DNA of 64,000 nucleotides from assembly GCF_963583255.1 (NCBI RefSeq), contig NC_084803.1, positions 18,053,428 to 18,117,427 of the forward strand, written 5' to 3'. Both the position numbers and the translations under genes were made by a program. The notes beneath the pieces are model-generated. The model was not told the origin of the DNA. It saw nothing but the letters and a program-made list of their open reading frames with translations, and ran no database searches. How positions within the stretch are numbered: the first letter of the stretch is position 1; every line of letters starts with the position of its first letter. This document shows, piece after piece, positions 1 through 11,541 of the stretch. Source of the stretch: Pyrus communis. Taxonomy: Eukaryota; Streptophyta; Magnoliopsida; Rosales; Rosaceae.

Positions 1-911
1 GGTGGATAATGGATCCTCCCAAGATAGGTCTTGTGCTTTAACTCTTTTTGCCTTCACTTGTTGGCACATATAGAAGGCTCAGTGCAATGTGATCTTCAAC
101 AACACAAAGTCATCAGCCGTCTAGTCTCTCCATGTCATATCATATGCCACAAACTCCTATTTTGAGGCCATTGCTTGAAGGGCTGATGTGGTTGACCCAG
201 TCCAACAGGTGGGCAAAACTGATCCTAGGTAGTCTCCACCGGCCCCTCACGTGGTGAAGATTAATATGGATGCAAGCTGGATGGTTGGTCACACAGCAAC
301 TTACATTGGTATTATGGCCCGTGATTGTATGGGGAGGTGCTTGGCTGTGCGGAGGCGAGAGATTCGAGATCCGAATGCTATTACAACCGAGGCACTAGGA
401 GTTTTGGAGGCTGGGACACTGGCTTTGCAGCGTGGTATATCCAAACATAGTGGTGGAATCTGATTCTCTGGAGGTGATTTCGTGTCTGAATGGGAATTTT
501 GAAAACTGCAATTGGGAAGCTTTGCCTTCTTTCTGTCGCCTCCATGATCTTGGAAAGGCTTTCCATGCTTGCGTCTGGTCTTGGGTTCCGCGATCATCCA
601 ATGAAGCAGCAGATTATATTGCTACACATAAAGGTGCGGAGATAAGCAACTCTGTTTGGGTTGAAAGACCCACATCTTCGTTGGTTGGTTTTCTGAACAA
701 GGATGGACTACCGTGTCCCCCTTGCTAGGTTGCTTGAGTAGGAATCAGTAAGGGGATGACCTTGGCCTGAGCGCTGGGTCTCTATCTTCTTTCCTTACTT
801 TCAAAAGATTATGTTTCTTTTGTTAGCCTATTATGGCCTTTTATTTGTCTCTTTTTGGCTTCAGTCCTGGTAATAAATTATCCAGTTTCTCCAAAAAAAA
901 AAAAAAAAAAA
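1..911 (+). mobile_element. LINE 3' end (RNase H-like domain and poly(A) tail)
   Basis: The 3' part of a non-LTR retrotransposon runs in from the left edge. Reading frames at 251-463 and 432-728 together give a plant LINE RNase H-like (RVT_3) domain: KINMDAS near the start, an EALGVLEAG-type helix, then VVESDSLEVISCL and the C-terminal W-x-PRSSNEAAD signature. The two pieces are in different frames, so there is at least one frameshift and the copy is dead. A 3' untranslated region follows and ends in a run of A at about 893-911, as expected for target-primed reverse transcription. The reverse transcriptase part is outside the window. Confidence 0.8.
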
Positions 912-958
912 CGAGGTAAATTTCAAGTTTCCTTTCTAGTAAGAACATGGGCCTTTCT

Positions 959-1018
959 TTACATAAAGTCATCTACAAGAACCTTGAAAAAGGAGGGTTT
1001 TCTTCTTCTTGTTCCCAT
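959..1018 (-). pseudogene. Orphan B3-gene exon 1 relic
   Basis: A 20-codon reading frame (ATG at 1018-1016, stop at 961-959) contains the peptide PSFFKVLVDDF. This closely matches exon 1 of the B3 gene that starts at 4,638 (PTFFKVLVDDF), and the DNA match extends over about 35 bases. Where the neighbour continues with STQL and a splice donor, this copy reads into a stop. No further B3 exons are seen downstream on the minus strand. It looks like the remains of another member of the cluster, cut off just before the adjacent LINE end. Confidence 0.6.
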
Positions 1019-1449
1019 CACGATTTTCTCTTGATACTATTTTTATCTTTCCTTTTTTCTTCTCTTGTGAATTCTTTTTAGAAGAAACGTACTCTCACAA
1101 GGATAGGTGTAGCTGTGTCCCATAGAGTAACTTTCTTCTGTCAATTTCCTCCAAAAAAACACTAACACCCATTTTTCAATTATCTTTTTCGACTACATGA
1201 AGTACATGAGATATTTTATCCTAGTCTACACTAAAGGGAATGAGGACGTAGTGACTCTAAAGAAGAAGACTCTAACCAACATAACAATTGATTGCTTTCA
1301 CTTTTTTTTTATCATTTATCTTTTTTAAAAGTAAACTGTTGTTTTCTTCCGCCAACGATGCTAAAGAAACCACATTTTATAGACCAAATGAATCATCACT
1401 CTAATAGGTTGAATCCGCCAATACGAATAGGCCTCACTTTCAGCAGAGA

Positions 1450-1865
1450 GATTCACATATAGTCTACACAATGTGGTCTCCATGGTACTTTCCTCCCCTT
1501 AATGAAAATTATTTATATACAAATAGGTCCCACATTTATTTAGAAAAGAAAATTTTAACGAAAAACTCCTGATACTGTTCATTTTAACGAAAAACCATAT
1601 TTTTACATTAAAAAGTCAATCATGGTATCGTTAAAACTCAAAGTTTTCAAGCTATTTTTATTAGTTTTCCTTTTAAAAAATGGTTCACATGTAGTCTATA
1701 AAATATTAAAATATGGTCTTCATGGTATTTTCCTTTCCCTAAATGAAAATTGACCATGAGTTGTTTTCATACAAATAGACCCCACTTTTATTACAAGAAT
1801 AATACATGTAGTTTACAAAATGTGATCGGTATGTTCCTTTCTCTCCAAATGAAAATTAAGGACCT
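1450..1865. repeat. Three degenerate direct copies of a 60-110 bp unit
   Basis: Near-identical phrases built on CACATGTAGTCTA..AAATGTGGTC..CATGGTA..TTCCT..AATGAAAATT recur at about 1454-1540, 1684-1790 and 1803-1860. Two are followed by a CAAATAGGTCCCA-like tail. No coding potential is seen. The second unit is separated from the first by a dispersed MITE-like repeat. The origin is unknown. Confidence 0.55.
1545..1672. mobile_element. Dispersed MITE-like repeat (copy 1)
   Basis: This stretch (TTTTAACGAAAAACTCC..., TTTTTACATTAAAAAGTCAAT, CGTTAAAACTCAAAGTTTT, TTAGTTTTCCTT) is clearly related to 59,834-59,996. This copy lacks an internal section that the other has. The ends are roughly complementary, as in a small terminal-inverted-repeat element. 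No target duplication was recognised. Confidence 0.6.
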
Positions 1866-1951
1866 AAACCTTTTAAAAATAATTTTATAAATGTGAATGA
1901 ACAAAATTGATTGCTAGATGAGAAACTGTTAGAATAGGAGTCTGATTTTTC

Positions 1952-2087
1952 GAAAGTGGCCATTTACCATAGTGATGGAAAAGTATTGAGTCCTTGCATG
2001 ACAATATGGGTTCGAACACTATCGATTACCAATCTAACATCTAATTTAACAAAACCTATCGTTTGATTAAAAAAAAAAAAAAAAAAC
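1952..2087 (+). mobile_element. tRNA-derived SINE with perfect 15-bp target duplication
   Basis: A short retroposon is flanked by identical 15-bp repeats GGAGTCTGATTTTTC at 1937-1951 and 2088-2102. It has a pol III B-box-like GGGTTCGAACAC at about 2009-2020, an A-box-like region near its start, and an A-rich tail (2069-2086). The intact target duplication and the tail mark it as a LINE-mobilised SINE, not a tRNA gene. Confidence 0.85.
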
Positions 2088-2770
2088 GGAGTCTGATTTT
2101 TCTCTAATCCTACCCAATCCAACTTAATTATTTTTGCTCAATAAGATTAGTTTGGATGCAAAATCTTGAAACCCCAATTTAGTTGGACTGATGTCTAATG
2201 GTTATCAAAAACCCAAAAACAAAACAAACTTACATTAAATTAGAGCTTATTTGCACGAACAAAAAACAGAAAAATTGCACCTTCGAATGGAGAAATAATT
2301 CAATAATGCCCACCCATATTTGTCCATTTTTTAGTACCTAGTATTGATTTTTCATCTTTAGGACATGATTTAGTTGATGAGATGTTTGAAGAGCAAACAA
2401 CTTGGCGGACACAATCTATCTAACATGAAGAGTGGCAGTATGTCCCCTTCTGTTCAATGAAACACGTAAGGATATCGAAATTAAGTGGTTGATATGGTAC
2501 ATTACTGTTCTTTTAGACGAGCCAGTGGACAGGTGGTAAAATAACAACAAAAGACAAAATATACATATAGTAAACTGGCCTTGTAATACTTATGCTTGGC
2601 CTTCGTTTGCAGGAGGCATTTCTTCAGAAGAAGCTTCATATATTATACTTCTATCTTGATTTCGTACCTCAAATTGATCCTCCGCTGCAGTTTGTCTTCC
2701 ACAAAACTAAAAGAAGAAACAATAAGACATGTCTGTGTTATGCAGAGGGCAGACATAATGGAGCAGAAAT

Positions 2771-4638
2771 TCACTGCATAACAGATTGCTTACCTGGTGA
2801 CAAGGTAGGACTCACAGCTCCTATCTTGCGGTGAAGAACAACTTCAAACAAAAACTCAATCTTGTTAATCAACACAAAGACACATATATCACCAATTTCT
2901 AAACCATTGTCTTTCACAAATAGACTCCAACCGCTAAGGAATCTGCAGTGTCCAGCTACATCAAATCCAACTTTAACAGGCCAAATTCTCCCATCAGAAA
3001 CCCGAAGGGTAGCATCAGAAGGCCTCTCAGTGAGATGTGCCTTGACAAACATACCTGGCAAAGCCTGAAAAAAGAAAAGCAGGAAAGAGTTGAAAGACAA
3101 ACAAATTTACACAGAATATGTATGATTTTACGTTTCTCTGTACATGTACAAAATTACAAATAGTGAGTTTATTTTGATGGCCTAGTAGGGTTACTCCATA
3201 GAAAGCTTACCAGATAACCATAATGGGTATATGAGAACCGCAGTGGAACCTTGAAAAAAGGGTTTCGATATTCAAAACCATTGCCTTTCTGAAGAGCAAC
3301 AGCATTCTCAGTTCTTGTAGCCCTTCGATGCATCGATAATTCATATTCTCTATCATTAGTTACTTCATCTTTGATTTGAATATTGGCATGAGTCGCACGA
3401 CTAGTCCCAGTTCCATGAGCCAAGCCCTTTCGGCCTTGGTTATCTACATTCTGCTTTCCATGATTTCTTGGTGTCTTTCTGTGAACTGCATTGCCATGTG
3501 CCTCCTCATGAGGTCTGTCCCTCTTCCTAATAACCGCCACAAACTCCTTTTTGCATCCATTTCTTCCATATATGTCAACATAGAATCCCAATTTTTCATA
3601 ATATCGAAAAACTAGGAACTCACAAAGCTGGAAACCATTGTCCTGCACAAATTCCTTCCAACCCTTTTGGAAAAAGAACCTGTCATTACGTTTTTCCAGA
3701 CTAACAGGCCAAGTTCCACCTGGGGTCTGAAGATGGGTCTCTTGAGGTACCTTTCCATCAAAATGCACGAGAAAAGCCAGCGGGATTTGCTGTAACGAAA
3801 GTGATCAGGATGCACGTAGAAATTAATCCTATGATCCAACTGGCAACATATAATTTACATCAAGATCAGCATACATAGCAAACGTATTTTCAGCCAATGA
3901 AAATTAAAAACAAAAGGCAAATAGTTAGAGCATCCCCAATGAGGGGCTCTATATGGGGCCGCAAAGGTGAATCAAAGGGACATAACTAAACAAGGGCATG
4001 CAGGAGGCAGGGTGTGCGGAAATAATTTCCTAAAATCTACGCAGGGATCTATGGTAGATATGGGATGCCATGTACATATTTTATCACAAATAAGGAGAAA
4101 TTTATGCCCCGATCCTTTGCGGTTGCTTGGTATCCTTCTTGAATCCAATTTTTTATTTATTTTGAAACTAATGAGTATTAAGTAATTTAGCTACATTCGT
4201 CATGTTTGAAAACAAAAAATAGGATCCAAGAAGGATTCCAAACAGACCTTAATTATTTTACAGATTCAATCGAAGTTATGATTTTTTTTCCACTGAGCAG
4301 GATGAAATTAGAAGAGGATTAAGACCAAATTGCTAATAATTAGACTCCATAACATGAAACTTGAGTGCTGTAAATACTGTTTACTCAAAGCTATTAGGTT
4401 CGAATCGTGGGAACTCCAAAGATTATCCACTGTGATATAACAAAGCAATTTTTTTTTCTGTTGACTTCCGGTAAATAATTAAAGGAATTTTCTTTTCTGT
4501 TTTTATTTTATGCAAAGTGTAAAGAGAGAGTAGATAATAGGAGGGCGCTGCTGGACTTACCAACTGGGTGGAGAAGTCATCTACAAGAACCTTGAAAAAG
4601 GTGGGTGCTCTTACTGCATTTGATCTTGCCATCATCAT
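2771..4638 (-). CDS. B3 domain transcription factor (REM/VRN1-like), two B3 domains
   Basis: Predicted nuclear DNA-binding protein of the plant B3 superfamily, REM/VRN1-like group. Three exons with consensus splice sites and phase-0 introns: 4638-4561, 3789-3211 and 3064-2771, coding 316 aa. The first B3 domain spans the exon 1/2 junction (about residues 12-105: FFKVLVDDF, then TWPVSLEKR, GWKEFVQDNG and EFLVFRY). A basic, low-complexity linker follows. The second B3 domain fills exon 3 (LPGMFVKAHL, LRVSDGRIWPVKV, GWSLFVKDNGLEIGD, CVFVLI). Three in-frame ATGs open exon 1; the first (4638) is used here. It belongs to a minus-strand array of paralogs with the same exon plan. Targets are unknown; REM proteins bind DNA with variable specificity. 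A GAGAGAG remnant lies in intron 1 where the paralogs have a long (CT)n on the coding strand. Confidence 0.88.
3930..4260. mobile_element. Short MITE remnant inside B3 gene intron 1
   Basis: Within the intron, about 4117-4253 has imperfect inverted ends: GGTTGCTTGGTATCCTTCTT on the left and the complement of AAGAAGGATTCCAAACAGACC on the right, with an AT-rich middle of about 85 bp. The ends resemble Tourist-like or hAT-like MITEs. No clean target duplication was seen. Nothing else is recognised in the intron. Confidence 0.5.
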
Positions 4639-5194
4639 TTTCTTCTTCCTCTTCAGCGTTTCTCTTCTGAACGGAGAAATGGTCAAAGACTCAGAACTGA
4701 CCTTGGTTTGGTGTGTGTTGAGCATTTCAAGGAATCTGTGTTTATGTATACTTTCCGCATAATGCTACAGTGACAAAATTTTAAATCAAATTTATAAGTA
4801 AAATGATGTGTTATAAATAAAAAATAAGTACATAAATTGACACTTCAATTATAATTTAATCATCAACATCAACATTATTCGATTTGTAAAATTAATTTAA
4901 AATTTTGATATTCCTAACATTAATCATAACTTTATGAATACTTTGTTAACTTTTTCTTTTGCGAGAGGTGGACACTTGTTTACCTAGCATTATCTCTTGC
5001 GATATGATGCACGTCTTACGGCGCAAGGTTTTTCTTAAAACATCATGTGATTGATAGCAGCATTATGAAATGTGGTTAGTGTTTTCTCTATAGGGATATA
5101 GATACGGAGATGTACATGTAAGTTCCCGAAGAATTACATGGACTGGTTCAAATAGTTCCAAACCACGGAACACCCTCTTAACTCGTTTGAGGCG
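4639..5194. other. Gene-free AT-rich DNA upstream of B3 gene 1
   Basis: This should hold the promoter and 5' leader of the B3 gene starting at 4,638. It is AT-rich and no convincing open reading frame, repeat or TATA box could be assigned. Confidence 0.4.
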
Positions 5195-5611
5195 TTCACT
5201 TACAATCCGACGGATGTGGTATACCCGTCTAAGTGATTATCTAATCAGTCAGGGATGAATTATGCCCTTGCATGTTAAAACTATGAAGTCTTATTTCGAA
5301 TTGCTAGAGTTATAGTTTATGTCGTTGACACGAATCTCACTAAGACTTCAGAAGAGCTTGAGAAAACTGCCTCGCACCTAAAGATGGAATTTGAGATGAA
5401 GGATCTTGGGAAAACTCGTTTATGCCTTGACTTGCAGTTCAAGCGTTGTTCTAACGGTATTTTGGTCTACCAATTGAACTACACCCTGAATGTGTTACTT
5501 TTGAGTATACCTTTGATCGTTCATACGTTATATGCAAATGAGATCCTTGATGAGGTTATGGAATCCGAAATTCCATATCTAAAGTTCAACTTTGCACTTC
5601 GTTGTACTTAG
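5195..5611 (+). pseudogene. Copia reverse transcriptase relic
   Basis: An eroded piece of Copia pol. The clearest part (5384-5611) encodes EFEMKDLGKTRLCLDLQ, matching the conserved block after the YVDD box in Copia reverse transcriptases (usually EFEMKDLG-x-x-x-x-xLG). Upstream the frame reads VYVVDTN where YVDD would be, so the active site is lost. Stops and frameshifts occur on both sides. No LTR, PBS or PPT accompanies it, and it is not part of the intact-looking Copia element at 19,297. Confidence 0.75.
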
Positions 5612-6399
5612 CTCATTGTGTTTAGACAGGACATCTCCTTATGCATTCTTCCGTTAATCTAAGACTCGCATTCGCTCATTGTGCTAACGACTTCATTAAT
5701 AAAGGCACGATGAGGTGGAATAGAATACACCACAATTACACATCTCTACTATTGCCGCACCTTTCTCTCTCTCTATAGCCTCCATAATCATTCAGTAAAT
5801 TATGCCTACAATAAATTGAAAATTAGAATGTATTTAGAGATTTTTTTGAATTTTGAATTTCTGACAAGAAAGTTTTTTAAGAGTTTCGAACTTTTGTAAC
5901 GTATTCTGATTTTTTAAGTTATTTACTAAAAATATGTATTTTGTAACCAACTTGACCTTTGTATTTTATTATTAATTTTTTATAAGTTTTGTGGATTATT
6001 TTTATACTTGTTGGAGTAAAAAATTACATGCAAAAATCCAAAAATTACACGCTTTGTACAATCTTATCACTTGGGCAGCTATGAACACAATTTTTTTTTT
6101 CTTCTCATTATGCTTTCTTTTATAAGTGCATAAGTTTTTCAAAAATTTAGCATAAGCGGGAACCTGCTTAACAGCATCTAACAAAGGAATATTTATCTTT
6201 ACTTATTTAAAAAGCTCAAGAATATCAAAGTTATAAATGGCTTTCTTTACAAGCTGTAAAACTTTTAGAAAAAGTACATATACATGATATTCCTTGTCAC
6301 TTTTACATTCTTTGAGCTCATCAAGTTTATCATTACTTGTAGTTTTTTCAACCCATTTAAGTAAAGGTGTTGTGCAATTATTTCTCAACCTTCTTTATT

Positions 6400-7030
6400 C
6401 TCCAATTATTGTTCGCCAACGCGAATCCTCTACCATTTACCTCTGCTACTCAGTTCATCGAGTCTTTCCTCCAAGGATCTCCTCTAGGGGTGCATTTTGG
6501 TGGTTTGTAGCTTTTAAAGTGCAATATGCATTATTTGGTAAGATTAGAAAGCGCTCAAAGCACAGGTGGCTTGCCTACCCCCACTTTTCATTCATCCTCT
6601 TAGTTCTTTAGTCCTTCTTCGAAGTGGAGGCGGCTTGCGCTATCTATCTTGACAGGAATGGACTTCTCCGTAATGTAATAGAAGAGTAATGGTTCAGTTC
6701 CCTAGGCTTTGTCCCTTCTTAACTAGACGAAGAAGATATTAATTCAATTCAAGCGAGTAAGGGCTTGGCTTGACCTTGTGTTCTACCTAAATCGGGTCAG
6801 AGACAAAGACTGGAAAGTTCATCATTCAATGGTGGGGTGCTCATATAAAAGAAGGCGTCACTCAACAAGTGGCAGAATTTGATAGGGTATCGCTTTGATG
6901 TTGGAGAAATCCATAGATCTGGATAGAGTCTCGCCCATAGATAAAGGAAGAGTACACGCACTAGCACACTACGGCTACACATTTTATTGAATCAGATAGC
7001 CTTTCAGGCAGCCAACCAAACCTGGCACCT
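6400..7030. other. Higher-GC spacer, possibly organelle-derived
   Basis: Base composition and word use differ from the AT-rich surroundings, and the style is reminiscent of plant mitochondrial intergenic DNA. No known organelle gene, rRNA or tRNA is recognised. The suggestion of an organellar insertion rests on composition only and is weak. Confidence 0.2.
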
Positions 7031-7078
7031 CAAATTGTTGATCAATGGAGATTGCTGTTTTACTTTTTCAGGTCCAAA

Positions 7079-7246
7079 TTTTTTTTTTTTTTTTTTTTTT
7101 GTGTCAAAGAGTAAAATTCATTACTAACAAAAGCAAGCACATCAGAGGCCAATATACAGGTAATGTACAAATAAAAATGGGCTACAAACACATAGAAGAC
7201 AAAGTCACAAGCCCAAGGTTGGAGCCCAACACACCCAAACAAACAC

Positions 7247-7286
<40 letters not shown>

Positions 7287-8110
7287 TAAAATGCTAGTCT
7301 TCCTGAAGCTCCACCATAGGAGAACCACCCAACAATTGTCACAATCAACCTCCCATTATGAGCACTTAAGATCAGACCATCAAGAACCCCATAAATGGTG
7401 AAGAAAGAAGCACAACGTTCTCAAAGTACCAGCAAGAACTGCCGCTAGGAGAACAAGGAAATAGGCAGGGAGAACCCACGAGCAACAACGCTGACAAAGG
7501 CGAATTACGAGAAAGACCAACAACGGTCAACAAGGGTGGTCGTGCAAACACCTGAGTTAAAGCTCTACACATCCTCCCAAAGATTCGCGATAAATTGCAA
7601 TAAACAGAGGCGGTAACCGACTAGAATTGATGACATAAGGATGGGTCAAAAGGTGGGGTATCCAAGACATACGCCGAGGTATTGACAGTGATTCTTAAAT
7701 ATCACAGAACAGAATGTGATACGATTAGATAGAATCCAATAGAAACAAAGACACAGGGAACAAGTTATCTACTCTTAAATATCGCTCCATGCCTCATTTT
7801 ATAGGGAACCTCAAAACAATTCTATTTCATTATGGATGACGGGACCAAATGATGCAGATGATGGAAGGTGAGATCAAAGGCAAAAAGTGAAAAGATAGAC
7901 GGAGATCGTGAAAATTACAAGGAAGGGGAGGAAAAATTGCAGGCAACAAAAAGAGCAATAAAAAGCTGAAACCAAACAAACCACACATGAAAAACATGGG
8001 ACTGGTATCAACCCTAACCAAAGCTATATGGCAGGCACTGACGCAAATCGAAAATTACGAAGGATCACTCACACAACGGTGAGAAAGACTCTCACAGGGG
8101 AGAGAAAGGT
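7079..8110 (-). mobile_element. Probable LINE-type retroposon remnant (minus strand)
   Basis: A run of about 22 T at 7079-7100 followed by GTGTCAAAGAGTAAAATTCA looks like the poly(A) end of a retroposon on the minus strand. A second A-run lies at 7258-7283. No reverse transcriptase or RNase H domain is recognisable, so the family is uncertain and the left limit (about 8,110) is approximate. Confidence 0.35.
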
Positions 8111-8793
8111 AAAGTCTTTGAATTAGTCCTCTAGGTCTTCTTTTATTGTAATTTTCTTTTGTAGAGTTAGGCTTTGTTTGGCTATCTTGGAATCTCTCTT
8201 TTTTCCACTGTCTTTGCCAATCTCAAACAGGACCAGCTAGGTTGTTGTGGAGGTTGCACAAATCCAATCCAATCCAATCCAACGGGCCACCATAGACTAG
8301 CTCTTGGAGTCTCTCTTTGAGTTGTCTCTATCTTGTACTAGCTTTTTATTTGAATGTAATTTACTTTGAGTGACCATATAGTGCTATTTCAAAACGGCAT
8401 TTTAATGAATAATATAGAGTTCTTTTCTTTTAATATGTTTTCGTTTTATGATAAGAAAAAGGAGGCAGCTTCCAATTATAATAATAGTCACACAACTTCA
8501 CATGCCACTAAATAATCCTTACTCTCACAATAGAGTATTCCTATTAAGATGAACTGTTCAAAATGACAACTGAAATATAAAACACAACATATAAGATTCT
8601 AGATTGATCTTTCGAACGGGATCAGGAGTCATAACAATGGAGGGCACAACATATAAACGCAACTTAGGGGTATTTATGCTTGCACATCGTTAAATTTACA
8701 GACACTTCTTCCTGTGCTCTTAATACTCAATTCAACTTGGTAGCAGTCACTCATGGTGCAATATTCAGATTCAGATTCAGTCGTCTCTTTCAG
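8111..8793. other. Spacer 3' of B3 gene 2
   Basis: AT-rich sequence with a few short tandem words (CCAAT-like repeats near 8,255-8,282). No gene or complete transposon is recognised. The 3' untranslated region of the next B3 gene probably lies at its right end. Confidence 0.35.
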
Positions 8794-10209
8794 TTATTCA
8801 AGTTGCAAGTCGCAGCATTCTATCCGCTGCCGGGAAATGACAACATCAAACAAAGGTTTGGTGGTGTTAATCACAGTAAAGACACACTCATCGCCAATTG
8901 CCAAACTGTTCTCTCGGACAAATTTCTTCCATCCTCCCAGCAATCTGCATCTTCCGGTGTCGTATTGTTCGAATTTGACACGCCAAGTTCTTCCACCCAA
9001 AACCCGAAGGATGACATAACCAAAAGTCCGGTTAAGGTGTTTCTTGATAAACTGGGATGGCAAACTCTGAAAAATTAAAAAAGAAAGGGGAAAAGCAGTA
9101 AAGTCAATAATAAAATTTAGGAACCAATGCGTATGATGGCCTTGGGATGACAATTGCATCTGCTAAATTCGTTATCCGCGGTATCCCCAAACGGGGTGAC
9201 GGCTCTATAGAAAGCTTACCAAGTAGCATCGATATAAATATGTGCGTGTCATAGCAACCTTGAGAGGAGGGTGTCGATCAGATTTGAAACCACTAGCTCT
9301 CTCAAGAGCTGTGGCATTTGCACTTGCAGCTGGAACATTGGCTTTGCCTGTTGAATTAATACAATAAGGATATTAATTACAATTTAGAGACTTAGAACAT
9401 AATGGCAGAAAGCACAAGGAGGTGAAAATGGAGAACAAAATTATGCTCTCTAGTTTCACTTCCGATCTGGACAAATGTGGATCTCTGCTTTTCGTTGTCT
9501 TCTCAAACGTCATTTCGTACTGCTGAGAGTTTCTAATTAGTCTGATTGATGTGGAACCACATTGAACAAGTTCGATGTTGGTTTTCGCCTTACCACGTGA
9601 ACTTGGTCTGTTTTTCTTGCGAGGTCGAGGACAAGACAGTAGAGATTTCTCCCTTGTTTTTCTTGTGCAGGGTGTATGATTCTCCCCGATTTCAACAGAA
9701 CCAACATCCGAATAATCACCAGACTCATGATAGGAAGTATCATGGGAATCATCACTGGATTTTTCATCTTCATCAGCTTTTTCCGCCGTATTTTGTAGTG
9801 GATAGTCTATCTCTGTGCAGCTTCTCTCTAATATCCGAACCCTGAATTTTGAATTCCCTTCATACCCAAAAACCAGCAAGTGACCGTAATCCAGAGAGTA
9901 AAAACTAGAGAAGTCCTGCCAACCATTCTCAAACCAGACCTCACCATCCCATTTTCGAAGTTCTATTTTCCATTCTAAGCCACTTGGAACCTTGAAAAAT
10001 ACTGGATTTGACATATTGTCTCCGTATTTCGTCACAAATTTCGGTGGAATTTTCTGCACAACAGCGAAAGTTTCAGTTTTTGGTCTTTAAGTATAAAACA
10101 CTCATCTTTTTCGGGCAAGAAATTAATCAACTCATCAGTACTATCGAAGCCTAACAACAGTAGAGATTAATCACCTCAATATGATCTAGGCCTAACTACA
10201 ACAGAAAAC

Positions 10210-10262
<53 letters not shown>

Positions 10263-10371
10263 TTACAATTTTCTTGTCTCTGGAAGTGTCATTGAGAATG
10301 ATCTTGAAGAAATGAGGAACGGCAGGGGGAAATGTCGGGCGGTCATCGATTTCTCGGGGTAGAAAAGCCAT
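8794..10371 (-). CDS. B3 domain transcription factor (REM/VRN1-like), two B3 domains
   Basis: Intact four-exon gene: 10371-10267, 10053-9594, 9347-9220 and 9066-8794, coding 321 aa. All introns have GT..AG ends and the frames join cleanly, with a split glycine codon between exons 2 and 3. Exon 1 starts MAFLPREIDD and carries the opening of B3 domain 1 (HFFKIILND). Exon 2 continues it (IPPKFVTKYG, ELRKWDGEVWF, GWQDFSSFYSLDYGHLLVF), then an acidic Ser/Asp-rich linker and a basic RPRKKNRPSSRG patch that could act as a nuclear signal. Exon 3 is a short linker. Exon 4 is B3 domain 2 (LPSQFIKKHL, LRVLGGRTWRVKF, GWKKFVRENSLAIGDECVF). This four-exon plan is the ancestral form for the paralogs at 13,049 and 24,536. 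Function is inferred from the family only. Confidence 0.88.
10211..10260. repeat. (GA)n microsatellite in intron 1 of B3 gene 2
   Basis: A perfect run of about 25 GA dinucleotides; on the gene's coding strand it is (CT)n. It starts only a few bases inside the splice donor of intron 1. Equivalent tracts sit at the same place in the paralogs (12,931-12,954; 24,391-24,424; 35,013-35,042). Confidence 0.95.
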
Positions 10372-11541
10372 AGGTGCTCCAAGGCTTATGAACAAAGTGC
10401 AGGATGTACTAGATGGAATCTGATGGCGAAGTACCAAGGAAAAGGTATACAAGAGGAGGTCTGCAATTATGTGATTGGTAGTTGAAAGTAAATGATTTAT
10501 TCAAAGCGGCCAGCAGCTCAACGTCATTTTCTTGATGGAATCAGTATACTTGGTTTTTCTTTTACAAATTATGGAAGGAGTGTATGCAGTCTGGTTTCCT
10601 TAATCTGCAATGCGTACTAAAGTCACATTGTGCAGAAATGGAAATCTCAGAAGAAAGAAAAGATAAAAATGAAAGACCGCAGTGCTGGACAGGTACAAGT
10701 TTATTTCCATCAAGCATGTTGCGCATGCACGCTCGTAACATTATTTTTCTTCTATATATGGTGGAATATTTCCACTAGCATTAGAATTTTTCTTTCATTC
10801 GTATAGACCTCATTAACAAAAAAGATGTTACAACTTCCAAAGTTAAATCTTTTGAACGAGCATTTTTTAAATTAAACAACGATGTATCATGGAAAAAGCC
10901 TAATAAGTTAGGACATATGTGAACTAAACATGGTATATTTAAGTAAAAAGTACATTGTCCAAATTCGTAACCTTGACCTTAAAAAGTATCCATATACAAA
11001 ATAAATAATACCCAAAGAAAACAACAATTCAAACCCTTGCAGCTCAACACATATTGTCGCCACGCAAGCGACTCTGCACATCGACCAACGATCACGCAAA
11101 ACACCGGAATTGCATTTGACACTGCCAAAGCACCAAAGTCACACTACAATATTAATAGTAAACACGTGATGTTATTTAAATATACAAAACTGACATATTT
11201 GCTGATAGACACTCTAATACATGCAAGAGTGTCCAAATAGTTTTATGCTAGTTGCGAATACTAAACAGCAGCAATGCATATTTCATTTTGTTAGTTTGAT
11301 ATAGCTAATAATTACATGAAAGGTAAATTTTTATGAACAAAAGGAGAATTCAAAAACCAATAAAAAGAAAAACACCATTACATCACGCAATTAAAGAAAG
11401 GAGTCTGAAAATGTCCTTGGCTAAGCGAAACAACCAAAAAATAGAAAGCCATAAAAACCAGTGGTACAAGGACATTTCACCAAATTATCAAATTTAGATA
11501 TAGTGAAACTTGTGACTTGTGAGGGTGTCTTCAAAAGGAAC
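10372..11541. other. Spacer between B3 genes 2 and 3
   Basis: This should contain the promoter of the B3 gene starting at 10,371. It is AT-rich with no credible coding region or complete mobile element. Confidence 0.4.

Noticed and set aside
2000..2025. tRNA gene (B box GGTTCGAAC)
   Set aside because: No cloverleaf; the unit has a poly(A) tail and a perfect 15-bp target duplication, so it is a SINE.
4370..4440. Another SINE (GGTTCGAATC)
   Set aside because: B-box-like word only; no target duplication or convincing tail.
6400..7030. Definite mitochondrial insertion
   Set aside because: Composition is suggestive but no organelle gene is recognisable; kept only as a low-confidence note.
10192..10452. 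86-codon frame ending in a Ser-Leu repeat as a protein tail
   Set aside because: The repeat is the translated (CT)n microsatellite of intron 1; the exon ends at a consensus donor at 10,267.
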